Shown: positions 33,940-43,660 of the stretch, in pieces
How the letters are laid out: every line of letters starts with the position of its first letter
Position numbering within the stretch: the first letter of the stretch is position 1
Assembly (NCBI RefSeq): GCF_025362475.1
Contig: NZ_JANYGH010000055.1
Location: forward strand, 1-64,000
Source: Mucilaginibacter sp.
GTDB taxonomy: Bacteria; Bacteroidota; Bacteroidia; Sphingobacteriales; Sphingobacteriaceae
Length of the DNA: 64,000 nt
Reading direction: 5' to 3'
The notes under the pieces: model-generated
Seen by the model: only the letters and a program-made list of their open reading frames with translations
The model's database searches: none
Told to the model about the DNA's origin: nothing
Translations under genes and position numbers: made by a program

Positions 33940-34897
33940 TATTCCCAAAATAACGGTTTTGATGCCGGCTTATAATGCAGAGAAATATATTGGTGACGCC
34001 ATTGAATCTGTATTGAGGCAAACTTTTGCTGATTTTGAGTTATTGATAGTTAACGACGGATCGACAGATGATACGGTTGAGGTGATTGGGGCATTTAATG
34101 ACCCCCGTATTGTGGTTATATATCAGGACAATAAAGGTATAGCCAATGCCTTAAATTATGGTTTAAAATATGCCCGTGCACCGTTTATTGCCCGTTTTGA
34201 TGCCGATGATATTTGCTACCCCGAAAGGTTGCAGCTGCAATATGACTTCATGGTAGCCAATCTCGAATACAGCGTTATAGGTTCGGCAGCAGACTATATT
34301 GATATGGATGGGCATTTTCTATTTACACATAAACCTCCGGCATTTAATAATGAGGAGATCCAGAAGCTTAAATATTCGGTTTGCCCATTCATCCATTCCT
34401 GCGTTTTTTACAAAAAGGATATGGTTATCAGTAAGGGGGGCTATAATGAGCATGCTTATACCTTTGAAGATCATTTTTTATGGGTAAATATCCTTAAAGA
34501 TCAAAAGGCTTGTAATCTTGCTCAACCACTTATTAAAGTGAGGCTCAACCCCGAATCTGTTACTATTGATGAAAAGTGGAGGCCGCGCAAATTCAGGCAT
34601 ATTAAATATACTACTCTTAAAAACCGCGCTATAAGTATCAGCGAGGGTAACTTGCTGGCTAAGATTGGCGAAAAACAATATTCAGCTAAAATTAAGCAGG
34701 GTTCTTATTATGCGCTTTGTGGTAAAAAATTATTGCTCAATAATTTTCAGCCACAAAAGGCCCGTTTATATGCCGCAAGAGCCATCAGCATATCTCCGCT
34801 TAGGTTAGATAACTACCTATTGTACACAGTTAGTTATTTTCCAGCGGGTATAATCTCCTGGTTGCATAAATTCATTTCGGGAGGGCCAGCGTTATGA
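33929..34897 (+). CDS. Family 2 glycosyltransferase
   Basis: 322 residues. ITVLMPAYNAEKYIGDAIES, NDGSTDDT and ARFDADDICYPERL give the GT-A nucleotide-sugar and metal site; a possible acceptor region follows to about 240. It overlaps the wzy-like gene at the start and the next GT at the end (ATGA), so translation is coupled. Confidence 0.9.
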   Translation: MNFDIPKITVLMPAYNAEKYIGDAIESVLRQTFADFELLIVNDGSTDDTVEVIGAFNDPRIVVIYQDNKGIANALNYGLKYARAPFIARFDADDICYPERLQLQYDFMVANLEYSVIGSAADYIDMDGHFLFTHKPPAFNNEEIQKLKYSVCPFIHSCVFYKKDMVISKGGYNEHAYTFEDHFLWVNILKDQKACNLAQPLIKVRLNPESVTIDEKWRPRKFRHIKYTTLKNRAISISEGNLLAKIGEKQYSAKIKQGSYYALCGKKLLLNNFQPQKARLYAARAISISPLRLDNYLLYTVSYFPAGIISWLHKFISGGPAL

Positions 34898-35964
34898 AAG
34901 TAGCATTTATAACCCGGTCTACATTGTATACTGCCCCTGGTGGTGATACTGTTCAGGTTGTTCAAACTGCCCGTCACCTTACATTTATGGGTATCACCGC
35001 CGAAATAAAACTGGCAAACGAGCATATCAATTACAACAGTTATGATCTGCTGCATTTTTTTAACCTCAGTCGCCCCGCCGATATTTTGTATCACAGCTAT
35101 AAGGCGGAAAAACCCTTTGTGGTGTCAACTATCCTTTGCAACTACAGTGAATATGATCAGCAACACCGCAAAGGCTTAGGCAGGCTGCTCAGGTACTTAC
35201 CGACTGATGGTGTTGAATATGTTAAAACAATGGCAAGATTTCTGCTCGGCCGTGACGGAATGGCCAGCATGTCGTACACATGGAAGGGGCAGCGTAAAAG
35301 CATCATGGATATTTTACGCCGTACGGCTATGATCCTGCCAAATTCACAATCAGAATATCAGCGTGTATTGAACAATTACCCTGGCGAAGTAAAGCATATG
35401 GTAATACCAAACGGCACAGATCAGCATTTATTTAAATATGATGGATCCGTCATCAAAGACGATAAACAGGTTATTTGTGCCGCGCGAATAGAGGGAATTA
35501 AAAACCAGTTGAACCTCATTAAAGCATTAAATAACACCGCGTACCACCTGCTACTTATCGGGGGCCATGCGCCAAACCAGGCGGCGTATTACCGTGAATG
35601 CCGGGATATAGCTGCTGATAATATTGAATTTGTTGACCAGGTACCCCAGCATCAGCTGGTAAAATACTATGCCCGCGCCAGGGTACATGTGTTACCCAGC
35701 TGGTTTGAAACCACGGGCTTAAGTTCAATAGAAGCTGCGCTGATGGCTTGTAATGTAGTTATTAGTGATAAGGGTGATGTGAGGGAATATTTTGGCAATG
35801 ATGCCTTTTATTGCGACCCTGCTTCACCACAAAGTATATTCAATGCAATAGAAAAGGCAAGTCAGTCACCCGTTAATAATCATTTGAGAAATAAGATCCT
35901 TGAAAAATATACATGGAAACACGCCGCAACACAAACGCTAAAAGCATATCAATCTGTATTATAA
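34894..35964 (+). CDS. Family 4 glycosyltransferase
   Basis: 356 residues, GT-B fold. N-terminal half binds the acceptor; C-terminal half has PNGTDQHLFKY, AARIEGIKNQLNLI and LPSWFETTGLSSIEAALMAC, the E-x7-E-like motif region. GGDTVQVVQTARHL at the N-terminus is common in this group. Substrate unknown. Confidence 0.88.
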   Translation: MKVAFITRSTLYTAPGGDTVQVVQTARHLTFMGITAEIKLANEHINYNSYDLLHFFNLSRPADILYHSYKAEKPFVVSTILCNYSEYDQQHRKGLGRLLRYLPTDGVEYVKTMARFLLGRDGMASMSYTWKGQRKSIMDILRRTAMILPNSQSEYQRVLNNYPGEVKHMVIPNGTDQHLFKYDGSVIKDDKQVICAARIEGIKNQLNLIKALNNTAYHLLLIGGHAPNQAAYYRECRDIAADNIEFVDQVPQHQLVKYYARARVHVLPSWFETTGLSSIEAALMACNVVISDKGDVREYFGNDAFYCDPASPQSIFNAIEKASQSPVNNHLRNKILEKYTWKHAATQTLKAYQSVL

Positions 35965-35965
35965 C

Positions 35966-37108
35966 ATGAAACTACGCATAGCAATATTAGGAACCAGGGG
36001 CATACCGAATTACTACGGAGGGTTTGAGCATATATCAGAATATGTATCTGCCGGCCTGGTAAAACATGGCCACGCTGTAACTGTTTATAATTCGCACAAC
36101 CACCCCTATTCAAAGGATAACTGGAATGGTGTGGAGATAAGGCACTGTTATGATCCTGAATACCTTATAGGTACTGCCGGTCAGTTTATTTATGATATGA
36201 ACTGCCTGCTTGATGCCCGCAAAAGAAATTTTGATGTGGTAATGCTCATGGGGTATACCAGCAGCTCGGTTTGGGGGCCGCTTTATCCTAAAAACAGTAC
36301 TATTATTTCCAATATGGATGGCATGGAATGGAAAAGATCAAAATATTCCAGGGCCGTACAAAAATTTCTGAAATATGCCGAAAAACTGGCGGTGCAATAC
36401 AGTCAGTACTATGTTGCCGATTCGATGGTGATAAAATCATACCTAAAGGATAAGTACAACATTGATAGTAAGTATATTCCATATGGCGCAGATGTTTTCA
36501 CTGATATTGAACGCGAGCAATACCATTTTACACAAGCTGTTAAAGAAGACTACTTTTTGCTGATGGCACGCATGGAGCCTGAAAACAATATCGAAACCAT
36601 ATTAGAGGGTTTTAATAAAAGTAACTCCACTAAAAGTTTTAAAGTTTTGGGGAATACCGATAACCGATTTGGAAAATTCATCACCAATAGATTTGCCAAT
36701 GATGAACGGATCCAATTCAAAGGGGCCATTTTTGATACGCCTAAAGTTAGGTCGTTGCAAAACAACTCCTACCTGTATTTCCATGGGCATAGCGTTGGTG
36801 GTACAAACCCTTCTCTTTTAGAAGCCATGGCCAGTGAAGCCTTAATAGCCGCGCACAACAACCCTTTCAATAAATCAGTATTAAATAAGGATGCGTTTTA
36901 TTTTTCAAATGCTGCAGAGGTAACTCAACTAGTGGAGAATGTTCAACGGAAGGATCTGGAAAAAAATATGGTAATGAATAACCTACGCAAAATAAAATAC
37001 CAGTTTAATTGGGAGCGGGTTATTGATCAATACGAAGAATTTATTGTAGAGAGCTATAAACGTAAAAACTATGAAGCAATTGTTGCTGATATGCGATACC
37101 AACGCTAA
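35966..37108 (+). CDS. Glycosyltransferase, DUF1972 type (rhamnosyltransferase-like)
   Basis: 380 residues. It begins RIAILGTRGIPNYYGGFEH, the DUF1972 signature, and GGTNPSLLEAMASEAL is the donor-site part. Members of this family are annotated as rhamnosyl- or glycosyltransferases. It starts two bases after the previous stop, so it is co-translated. Confidence 0.86.
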   Translation: MKLRIAILGTRGIPNYYGGFEHISEYVSAGLVKHGHAVTVYNSHNHPYSKDNWNGVEIRHCYDPEYLIGTAGQFIYDMNCLLDARKRNFDVVMLMGYTSSSVWGPLYPKNSTIISNMDGMEWKRSKYSRAVQKFLKYAEKLAVQYSQYYVADSMVIKSYLKDKYNIDSKYIPYGADVFTDIEREQYHFTQAVKEDYFLLMARMEPENNIETILEGFNKSNSTKSFKVLGNTDNRFGKFITNRFANDERIQFKGAIFDTPKVRSLQNNSYLYFHGHSVGGTNPSLLEAMASEALIAAHNNPFNKSVLNKDAFYFSNAAEVTQLVENVQRKDLEKNMVMNNLRKIKYQFNWERVIDQYEEFIVESYKRKNYEAIVADMRYQR

Positions 37109-38387
37109 TAAGATAAGTTACTTTCACATCATGTTGCTGATGGCAAGCCTGCCGTTTGATAGGTTTTACAGCCATATTATATTGATTAGCTTTATAATTC
37201 ATACACTTATCTACTTTAAAAAAGGAACGCTGGTATCGGTCTTTACTGTAAAAACGGCAGTATTACAATCGGTATTCTTAGTATCGCTGATTGCTACGGT
37301 TTATTCCCTTTACCGCTCCCAGGCTATTAACGAGTTAACATTACGCTTGCCTGCTTTGTTGTTTCCTGTTGTGTTTGCACTTAATGCCCTCGATTTTAAA
37401 AAATACAGATCAAATTTATTGCTGGCATTTGGCCTTGTTTGTACGGCAACCATAATTTATTTATATGTCGATGCCCTTATAACCATCAGATACTACCATT
37501 TACCCATAAAAACAATATTATCAGCTGCATTTACCAATCATAACTTCTCGGAACCAATTGATATGCATGCCACCTTTTTTTCCCTTCAGCTGGTAATAGG
37601 GTTGGTATATTTATTAACCCTGCTGTTTAAACCCTTGGCGTTATCGTTAAAGCTGCTTTATGGCGTCTGTTGTTTTATACTATTATGTGGTATTATTCAA
37701 TTAAGTTCAAAATCTATATTGGCAGTGTTGTTCCTGATTGTTAACCTGGCACTTCCATATTGCCTGTTCCTGGGCAAAAAAAGGCTCACATTTATGTTAG
37801 TAGGGCTCGCTTTGTCAACTTTGGCCTTTGTTATAGTTTTAAATGGAAAATCGTTCAATGAACGGTATATAACCAGTTTAAAAGATGATTTTGCTGTTGC
37901 CAGACCAGGCGAAAGTACCGATCCCCGCCTGGCCCGTTGGCATGTGGTGGTCGAACTAATAAAGCAACGGCCGTTAATGGGTTATGGTTCGGGCTCAGAG
38001 GTTTCCTTACTGCATGATGAATTTTTTAAGGCTAAAATGTATAGTTCGTTTCTTGCAGGTTTAAATTCCCATAATCAATACCTCAGTTTTATAATGAAAT
38101 CGGGCGTTTGGGGTTTGCTTGTCTATTTGCTTACACTGGGCTACGGATTTAAAATGGCCTTTAAAAAAAAGGACCTGGTTTTTATCAGTTTTATGCTGGT
38201 AATAGCTATCGTATCCTTATCCGAAAACGTGCTGGATGCGGACAAGGGTGTTATGTTTTACAGCTTTTTCTTTGCGTTTTTCTTATTTTCCGATAGCTCA
38301 GAAAAATCATCCCTCGCCGGCAAAAACAAATCACATGAAAATTCAAACGAGATAGCAACCAACCGTTTAACAGTTACGTCATACTAA
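37071..38387 (+). CDS. O-antigen ligase / polymerase-like membrane protein
   Basis: 438 residues with about 10-12 hydrophobic segments. LARWHVVVELIKQRPLMGYG and LNSHNQYLSFIMKSGVWGLL are the usual loop motif region of the O-antigen ligase (Wzy_C) family. The ATG at 37071 overlaps the previous gene by 38 bases; an in-frame ATG at 37131 gives MLLMASLPF and avoids the overlap. With the 32.2-kb protein this cluster has two Wzy/WaaL-like genes. Confidence 0.78.
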   Translation: MKQLLLICDTNANKISYFHIMLLMASLPFDRFYSHIILISFIIHTLIYFKKGTLVSVFTVKTAVLQSVFLVSLIATVYSLYRSQAINELTLRLPALLFPVVFALNALDFKKYRSNLLLAFGLVCTATIIYLYVDALITIRYYHLPIKTILSAAFTNHNFSEPIDMHATFFSLQLVIGLVYLLTLLFKPLALSLKLLYGVCCFILLCGIIQLSSKSILAVLFLIVNLALPYCLFLGKKRLTFMLVGLALSTLAFVIVLNGKSFNERYITSLKDDFAVARPGESTDPRLARWHVVVELIKQRPLMGYGSGSEVSLLHDEFFKAKMYSSFLAGLNSHNQYLSFIMKSGVWGLLVYLLTLGYGFKMAFKKKDLVFISFMLVIAIVSLSENVLDADKGVMFYSFFFAFFLFSDSSEKSSLAGKNKSHENSNEIATNRLTVTSY

Positions 38388-38392
38388 TATAT

Positions 38393-39358
38393 ATGCAGAT
38401 CAGGTCCGCTTTTAGTCAAAATTTAACCATCAATAAAGTGTCAGAAATTAAAAAGAACATATTGGCTACCCTGGCCTATTTTGATGCGTTTAATTATCCA
38501 CTCACCCGCGAGGAAGTTTGCCTGTTTTTGCCCGTAAAATATGAGTGGAAAACGTTTGATGAAGCATTGGCTTGTTTAGTGGGCGGCCGGTTAATATTTC
38601 GTTTTGATAAGTATTATAGTCTTAAAAATGATCAATACCTGGTACAGCGTCGCAACAAGGGAAACCAAAAAGCCTTTGAGATGATAAAAACCGCTTATAA
38701 GGTTGGTAACCTGCTAATTAGGTTTCCTTATGTGCGTGGGATTGCCATTTCTGGCTCTCTCTCAAAAAATTATGCAGATGATGCATCTGATATTGATCTC
38801 TTTATTATTACGGCCCCTAATCGTCTCTGGATAGCACGTACGTTGATGCATTGTTTCAAAAAATTAACTTTTTTGGTTAATAGGCAACATTGCTTTTGCA
38901 TGAACTATTACATTGACGAATGCGAGCCTGAAATTGCCGAAAAAAATATTTATACCGCCACAGAAGTAGTAACACTAATACCCATACAAGGCGATACTAC
39001 CTTTGCTGATTTTTTTACTGCAAACGCCTGGACACTAAAATATCTGCCTAATCATATCATGAGGGTATCAACGGCTAAAGCATTAAAAAAGAATATTTTA
39101 AAAAGTTTATTTGAGGTATTACTGAATAATAAAGTTGGCGACAGCCTGGATGATAAATTGATGAAAATTACCGCCGATAGATGGAATCTTAAAACGCAGC
39201 AAAAAAGAGTAAACAATCATGGCACCGTATTGGCAATGGTAACCGGCAAACATTTTGCCAAACCAGATCCCGCAAACTTCCAGTTTAAATTGATTAGCCG
39301 CTTTGAAGCTAAAGTTGCACAACTATTAGAAGAAAATCAGCACAGTGTGGCTAATTGA
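38393..39358 (+). CDS. Nucleotidyltransferase-domain protein
   Basis: 321 residues. The middle holds GIAISGSLSKNYADDASDID, matching the pol-beta-type GS-x10-12-D-x-D nucleotidyl site. The N-terminal 100 residues resemble a winged-helix-like region (LATLAYFDAFNYPLTREEVC). It is last in the plus-strand cluster, six bases after the ligase-like gene. Substrate and role unknown; it may prime or modify the glycan or act in regulation. Confidence 0.75.
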   Translation: MQIRSAFSQNLTINKVSEIKKNILATLAYFDAFNYPLTREEVCLFLPVKYEWKTFDEALACLVGGRLIFRFDKYYSLKNDQYLVQRRNKGNQKAFEMIKTAYKVGNLLIRFPYVRGIAISGSLSKNYADDASDIDLFIITAPNRLWIARTLMHCFKKLTFLVNRQHCFCMNYYIDECEPEIAEKNIYTATEVVTLIPIQGDTTFADFFTANAWTLKYLPNHIMRVSTAKALKKNILKSLFEVLLNNKVGDSLDDKLMKITADRWNLKTQQKRVNNHGTVLAMVTGKHFAKPDPANFQFKLISRFEAKVAQLLEENQHSVAN

Positions 39359-39405
39359 TCTACTTAATTAACAGCTGAATTATCTGGCAATATTGGATGA
39401 TTTTC

Positions 39406-40266
39406 TTAACCCTTCATTTTAGAAATAACCAGGCCCGAAACTACCAGTAATGTACCTGCAATAGCATAAATGGTAATGCTTTCGCCAAGTAACAGGTATC
39501 CAAAAGCATATCCAAATACAGGTGTAACATACAGCCAGGTACCGGCTGTAACAGCATCCTGCCCTACCAGGTGGAGCCATAGCTGATTGGCTATAAATGA
39601 AAGTACAACGATTAACCAAAAGAGCGACAGAAACAAGTTAAGATCGACATGATGGATGTGATTTTGATGAAACAAGGGGCAAAAAGGTAAAAGTATTATC
39701 CCTCCCACAAATACCTGCCAGATGTTAAAGGATACATTTGGTAACGAAATATTTAAAGTTGAAAAATAAACGCTGCTTGATGCATAAGCCAGTACATAGA
39801 TGGTCAACAATAAGATGCCTATAGGTTTTATAGTGGCATTAGGCAATGCTGTTGCAGAAGCAAGTACCAGGCCGGTAAAGGCAATAAGCATACCCACAAT
39901 TTCAAACCGTGTAAGCTTTCTCTTTAAAATTAATGATGAAAACAAAGCGATTAATAATGGAGCTACCGCTATAAACAACATACTAATACCGGCCGAGGCG
40001 TAACGTTGGGCAGCAAAAAAAGACCCCAGTGTTAAGGTAGTGCATAAAAAGCCGTAAATAAATATGCTTTTCCATTCGTGTTTTAAAGGCCAGAATCGCT
40101 CCTTCCTGAATAAACCAAAGTACGGGCCAAAAAACAAACCGGTTGCTATAAATCTTATACTGGCCAACATCAGGGCATCTGCAGAGTGTATTCCTAACTT
40201 AACAGCAACAGACCCTGTAGCCCAAAGCATGCTAAACAATAAACCAGGAATAATTTTTTTAAACAT
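39406..40266 (-). CDS. EamA/DMT-family transporter
   Basis: 286 residues, about ten membrane helices in two EamA repeats (about 5-135 and 150-280). LFSMLWATGSVAVKLG and GTWLYVTPVFGYAFGYLLLG are typical. It is convergent with the glycan cluster. The substrate is unknown. Confidence 0.88.
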   Translation of the reverse strand: MFKKIIPGLLFSMLWATGSVAVKLGIHSADALMLASIRFIATGLFFGPYFGLFRKERFWPLKHEWKSIFIYGFLCTTLTLGSFFAAQRYASAGISMLFIAVAPLLIALFSSLILKRKLTRFEIVGMLIAFTGLVLASATALPNATIKPIGILLLTIYVLAYASSSVYFSTLNISLPNVSFNIWQVFVGGIILLPFCPLFHQNHIHHVDLNLFLSLFWLIVVLSFIANQLWLHLVGQDAVTAGTWLYVTPVFGYAFGYLLLGESITIYAIAGTLLVVSGLVISKMKG

Positions 40267-40319
40267 GGGCGTGGCGATTTGCCCGGCAAAGTTATTTTTT
40301 CAAGGCTTATAATGGTCAT

Positions 40320-41135
40320 TTATTTTTTCTCTAATGAAATAATAAAGTAATCGCCAATATGCTTCCAGGGCCATGTGCTTTTTAATTTGTCTTCTTTATT
40401 CTTCAGGAATTTATAAGTTATAGGATGTTTTTCTGCAAAGCCTTCTATATATGAAGGAGGCACTATCGTACATAAACCTTCCAGCTTTAACACTTTAAAT
40501 GAATTTTGTAAAGTGTTTATAATAAATGAGTTGCTATAATAAAAGCATTTGAAATAAGCACCTTCAACGTGTGCTAATCGTCCCTTGCTGCTAAATAAAC
40601 GCCTAAATGCTGTTTTAAACTTTCCTTTAAAAATCAACAATGTTTCCCATAAGCAAAATGGAGTAATGATAACCATCGTTACTTTTCCTCCGGGCTTTAA
40701 AAGGGCATCAAATGATAATAAAACCTTATCCAGTTCGGCGGTACAATTTAAGCCGCCGAAATTGGAGAAAATATGATCATATGGCCCTTTTTGATTTAAT
40801 TGACTAAGTTGAGTAAACGAGCAGGTTTCAAAGCTGATATGATCCCGATAAGGTGCGGATTTTTGCTCCAATATATTTTGCATGCCTGTTGATATATCAG
40901 TTGCATGTACGTAATGACCTTGCTTAGCGAAGAAGAGGGCATCCTCACCCGTGCCGCTGTTAAGCTCGAGTATCCTGCTGCCGGGCTTTAAATACTGTAA
41001 TACATGATCTCTTACTCTTGCTCTTTTATAATTAATAATGGCATTGTTTGAGTAAATTTCGTCAAATACCACTGATTGCCTGCTGAAGGCATCAGAAGCA
41101 TTTGCCTCATTATTTGTAAAGGTGACTTCACTCAT
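40320..41135 (-). CDS. Class I SAM-dependent methyltransferase
   Basis: 271 residues. The SAM site is ILELNSGTGEDALFFAKQG (motif I, about residue 56), followed by ATDISTGM and SNFGGLNC. The C-terminal part is long and may bind the acceptor. Its start overlaps the upstream radical SAM gene by four bases (ATGA), so it is coupled to it. No acceptor can be read. Confidence 0.85.
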   Translation of the reverse strand: MSEVTFTNNEANASDAFSRQSVVFDEIYSNNAIINYKRARVRDHVLQYLKPGSRILELNSGTGEDALFFAKQGHYVHATDISTGMQNILEQKSAPYRDHISFETCSFTQLSQLNQKGPYDHIFSNFGGLNCTAELDKVLLSFDALLKPGGKVTMVIITPFCLWETLLIFKGKFKTAFRRLFSSKGRLAHVEGAYFKCFYYSNSFIINTLQNSFKVLKLEGLCTIVPPSYIEGFAEKHPITYKFLKNKEDKLKSTWPWKHIGDYFIISLEKK

Positions 41136-42604
41136 AGCGCTTTTTCCAATTTGCTTAATTTAAACCCGGCTATCAGGGTGGCTGGGGCATGGTATATCAA
41201 TGAAACCGCTTTCCTGATTCGTTTTATATTGGGGTTAAGTGGATTTTTAAACAGCTTGATAAGATTATATTTTGCCAGGTGGGCATGATAGTTCTGATGC
41301 ACATATTTATGTAACTGCTTGTAATAGGCCGGACTAAAGGTATTACTAAACATCAGCGCCATCTCGTCAGAATCTGTCCAGTTGGTTTTTTGCTGCATGT
41401 TGGCTTTTACCTTTTCATAAAATAAGGTACCAGGCAGTGGGTATGATACCGATATGCCGATCTCATACGGTAACAGATCGTTAATCATGTTGATGGTAAG
41501 CGCAATATCGTCCTTTGTTTCGCCGGGATAGCCAAACTGTATAAAAAACGATGGTTTTATACCATGGCTTTTCATCAGTTGTGTTGCTGCAGAGATCTGG
41601 TGAATGGTAGTTCCTTTATCCATGGCGTCCAATATTTTTTGCGAACCGCTTTCTGCCCCTATCCAAACATTATCGCAGCCAGAGGCCGCCAGCGCGCTTA
41701 CATTTTCATCATCCAAAAGCAGGTCGGCACGGGATTGAAGCTTGTACCTGAACCGTAAGCCCTCCTGTTTAACAAGTTTGGCAAACTCATTAACCCAACC
41801 TGGTTTCAATCCAAAAATATCATCACAGAACCATATGTGATCCATGTTGAACATGTTCTTCAATAGTTTCAGTTCGGTTATCACGTTCTCTGGGCTGCGT
41901 GAATTGTACCGGTTGCCATAAATGGGCTTGGCGCACCAGTTACATTTAAAGGGGCATCCGCGCGTGGTACCAATGTTCATGGAAAAATACCCAGCATGTT
42001 TTACCCAGCTTTCCTTATAAGGAGTAATATCAATCAAATCCCAGGCTGGTAAAGGCAATGCATCCAGGTTTTTTAATACAGGGCGGGCAACGGTTTTAAA
42101 TGCAGCATCGTTTTTTAAATAAGCAAGTCCTGGTATTTGTGAAAAATCCTCTTCTCGATTCTTAATCGCACTTGTTAGCTCAAGAAGGGTTTGTTCGGCT
42201 TCGCCAATTATTACAAAGTTGGCACCCTCCAGCAAATACTCTTTATATCTGTCGGTAGAGTCTGAGCTTGAAACTATTACCGTGCAGCCGCGGTCTTTAG
42301 CCAGTTTACACATTTTAAAAGCAGCCTCCCGCATATTGGTAAGGCACATTTTGGTGAGGTAATTGAACCCATCATCATAAATTACAAAAAAGCCCGGTTT
42401 GATTTGTTCAATCACAGGTATAATCTCTTCTGCCGTGTGCGAAAACATGTTATCGAAAAACGAAACTTCGTAGCCGTTCATCCGCATATTTGAGGCTGCA
42501 TACAATGTTCCCAAAGGGGCATATGGTTGCCCCATGGCCCATTGCTTTGGGTCGAACCGCAAAAAATAGGAATGCGTAAACAATATGTTATTTAACTGGT
42601 TCAT
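41132..42604 (-). CDS. B12-binding radical SAM enzyme
   Basis: 490 residues. Residues 1 to about 160 are a cobalamin-binding-like domain (YAPLGTLYAASNMRMNGY...); TTRGCPFKCNWC near 214 is the radical SAM cluster; FFIQFGYPGETKDD follows. The enzyme class includes methylases on carbon or phosphorus, thiomethylases and ring-forming enzymes. The overlap with a methyltransferase gene and clustering with a second such protein point to a modification pathway. No product is known. Confidence 0.85.
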   Translation of the reverse strand: MNQLNNILFTHSYFLRFDPKQWAMGQPYAPLGTLYAASNMRMNGYEVSFFDNMFSHTAEEIIPVIEQIKPGFFVIYDDGFNYLTKMCLTNMREAAFKMCKLAKDRGCTVIVSSSDSTDRYKEYLLEGANFVIIGEAEQTLLELTSAIKNREEDFSQIPGLAYLKNDAAFKTVARPVLKNLDALPLPAWDLIDITPYKESWVKHAGYFSMNIGTTRGCPFKCNWCAKPIYGNRYNSRSPENVITELKLLKNMFNMDHIWFCDDIFGLKPGWVNEFAKLVKQEGLRFRYKLQSRADLLLDDENVSALAASGCDNVWIGAESGSQKILDAMDKGTTIHQISAATQLMKSHGIKPSFFIQFGYPGETKDDIALTINMINDLLPYEIGISVSYPLPGTLFYEKVKANMQQKTNWTDSDEMALMFSNTFSPAYYKQLHKYVHQNYHAHLAKYNLIKLFKNPLNPNIKRIRKAVSLIYHAPATLIAGFKLSKLEKAL

Positions 42605-42608
42605 AAAA

Positions 42609-43658
42609 TTACGATAGATGTGTTAATGGCGACAGATTAAGTGAGCACACGCATTTTACACAGGTCGGATTTGTTGAAGTATTTAATGATTTGCGAAACG
42701 CGATAGCATCCGGGCTATTCAATATATTGATTAACGATGTGTCGCGGATATTTCCCATCGATTCTAAAAAAAAGCATGGCCTAACCGTTCCATCAGCTTC
42801 CACAACGGTAGATACCCAGGGGGCGTTGCATTTTTTAAAAGGGAATTCATTTAGGCCGTAAAACGCTGCATAATAATGATATATATCCTGTATCTTTTCT
42901 TTACTTTCAGCAATGAAGCCGTTGTGGAATTCATGGTTAAACTCGGTAAATAAATAGCTGATCACTTCGCAAAGCTCGGGCAGTTCTTTTTCCGATATCA
43001 GGATCTCGTTCTGCTTAGGTTCGGCCCAAGCTTGCTGGCGGTTAAAAGCGTAACTGCTAACATCGGCAGGTAAAAAGCTTACCTGGTTAAGTCCCATTTT
43101 TTTGGCCTCGGTTATGATGGCCGCCCAATTGCGATAATTGAGGCGATGGATTACCGTACGGCCTGTAATTCGATATGCAGGGTTTAGCTTCTTAATATAC
43201 TCCACGCCCTCTTTTAGTTTTTTAAAGGCATTGGGGATGTTCCTGATGGCATCATGCAGTGGTTCATCTCCATCAATAGATACAATTACCTCGCTAACGT
43301 ATTTTAAAATATCATCGGCATTGCTTTTTATAGATAAGCCGGTAGTGAGCAATATAACACTAATCCCCACATCTTTCAAAATTTTGCATAATGTGAAAAA
43401 GTTTTTATTGAGTAAAGCTTCTCCGCCAGACATCAGCACTTGCGTGGTTCCTAATGATTTAAGTGACTCTAACAAGCCGCTGATATCTTCGGCCGTAAGC
43501 TGCTTTAAGTTTTTATTGTCTTTCCATATATCACACATTACACAACGGCAATTACAGGCGCTGTGCGGCATCAATATTACAATTGGCAATGCCGATATCC
43601 TGTGTGTTTGCAGGGTGCGGTAACGCTTAAACGTTTGCAATATGGTTTGCCCGCTCAT
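42609..43658 (-). CDS. SPASM-type radical SAM enzyme
   Basis: 349 residues from the ATG at 43656-43658, which is two bases after the previous stop; an upstream ATG at 43715 would overlap 55 bases. CNCRCVMCDIW near residue 34 is the radical SAM motif. The end (CNAPW...TVRPCFF..CVKCVC) has a set of cysteines as in SPASM domains, which hold auxiliary Fe-S clusters. Such enzymes modify peptides or small molecules. It is four bases from the next gene. Confidence 0.84.
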   Translation of the reverse strand: MSGQTILQTFKRYRTLQTHRISALPIVILMPHSACNCRCVMCDIWKDNKNLKQLTAEDISGLLESLKSLGTTQVLMSGGEALLNKNFFTLCKILKDVGISVILLTTGLSIKSNADDILKYVSEVIVSIDGDEPLHDAIRNIPNAFKKLKEGVEYIKKLNPAYRITGRTVIHRLNYRNWAAIITEAKKMGLNQVSFLPADVSSYAFNRQQAWAEPKQNEILISEKELPELCEVISYLFTEFNHEFHNGFIAESKEKIQDIYHYYAAFYGLNEFPFKKCNAPWVSTVVEADGTVRPCFFLESMGNIRDTSLINILNSPDAIAFRKSLNTSTNPTCVKCVCSLNLSPLTHLS

Positions 43659-43660
43659 GT

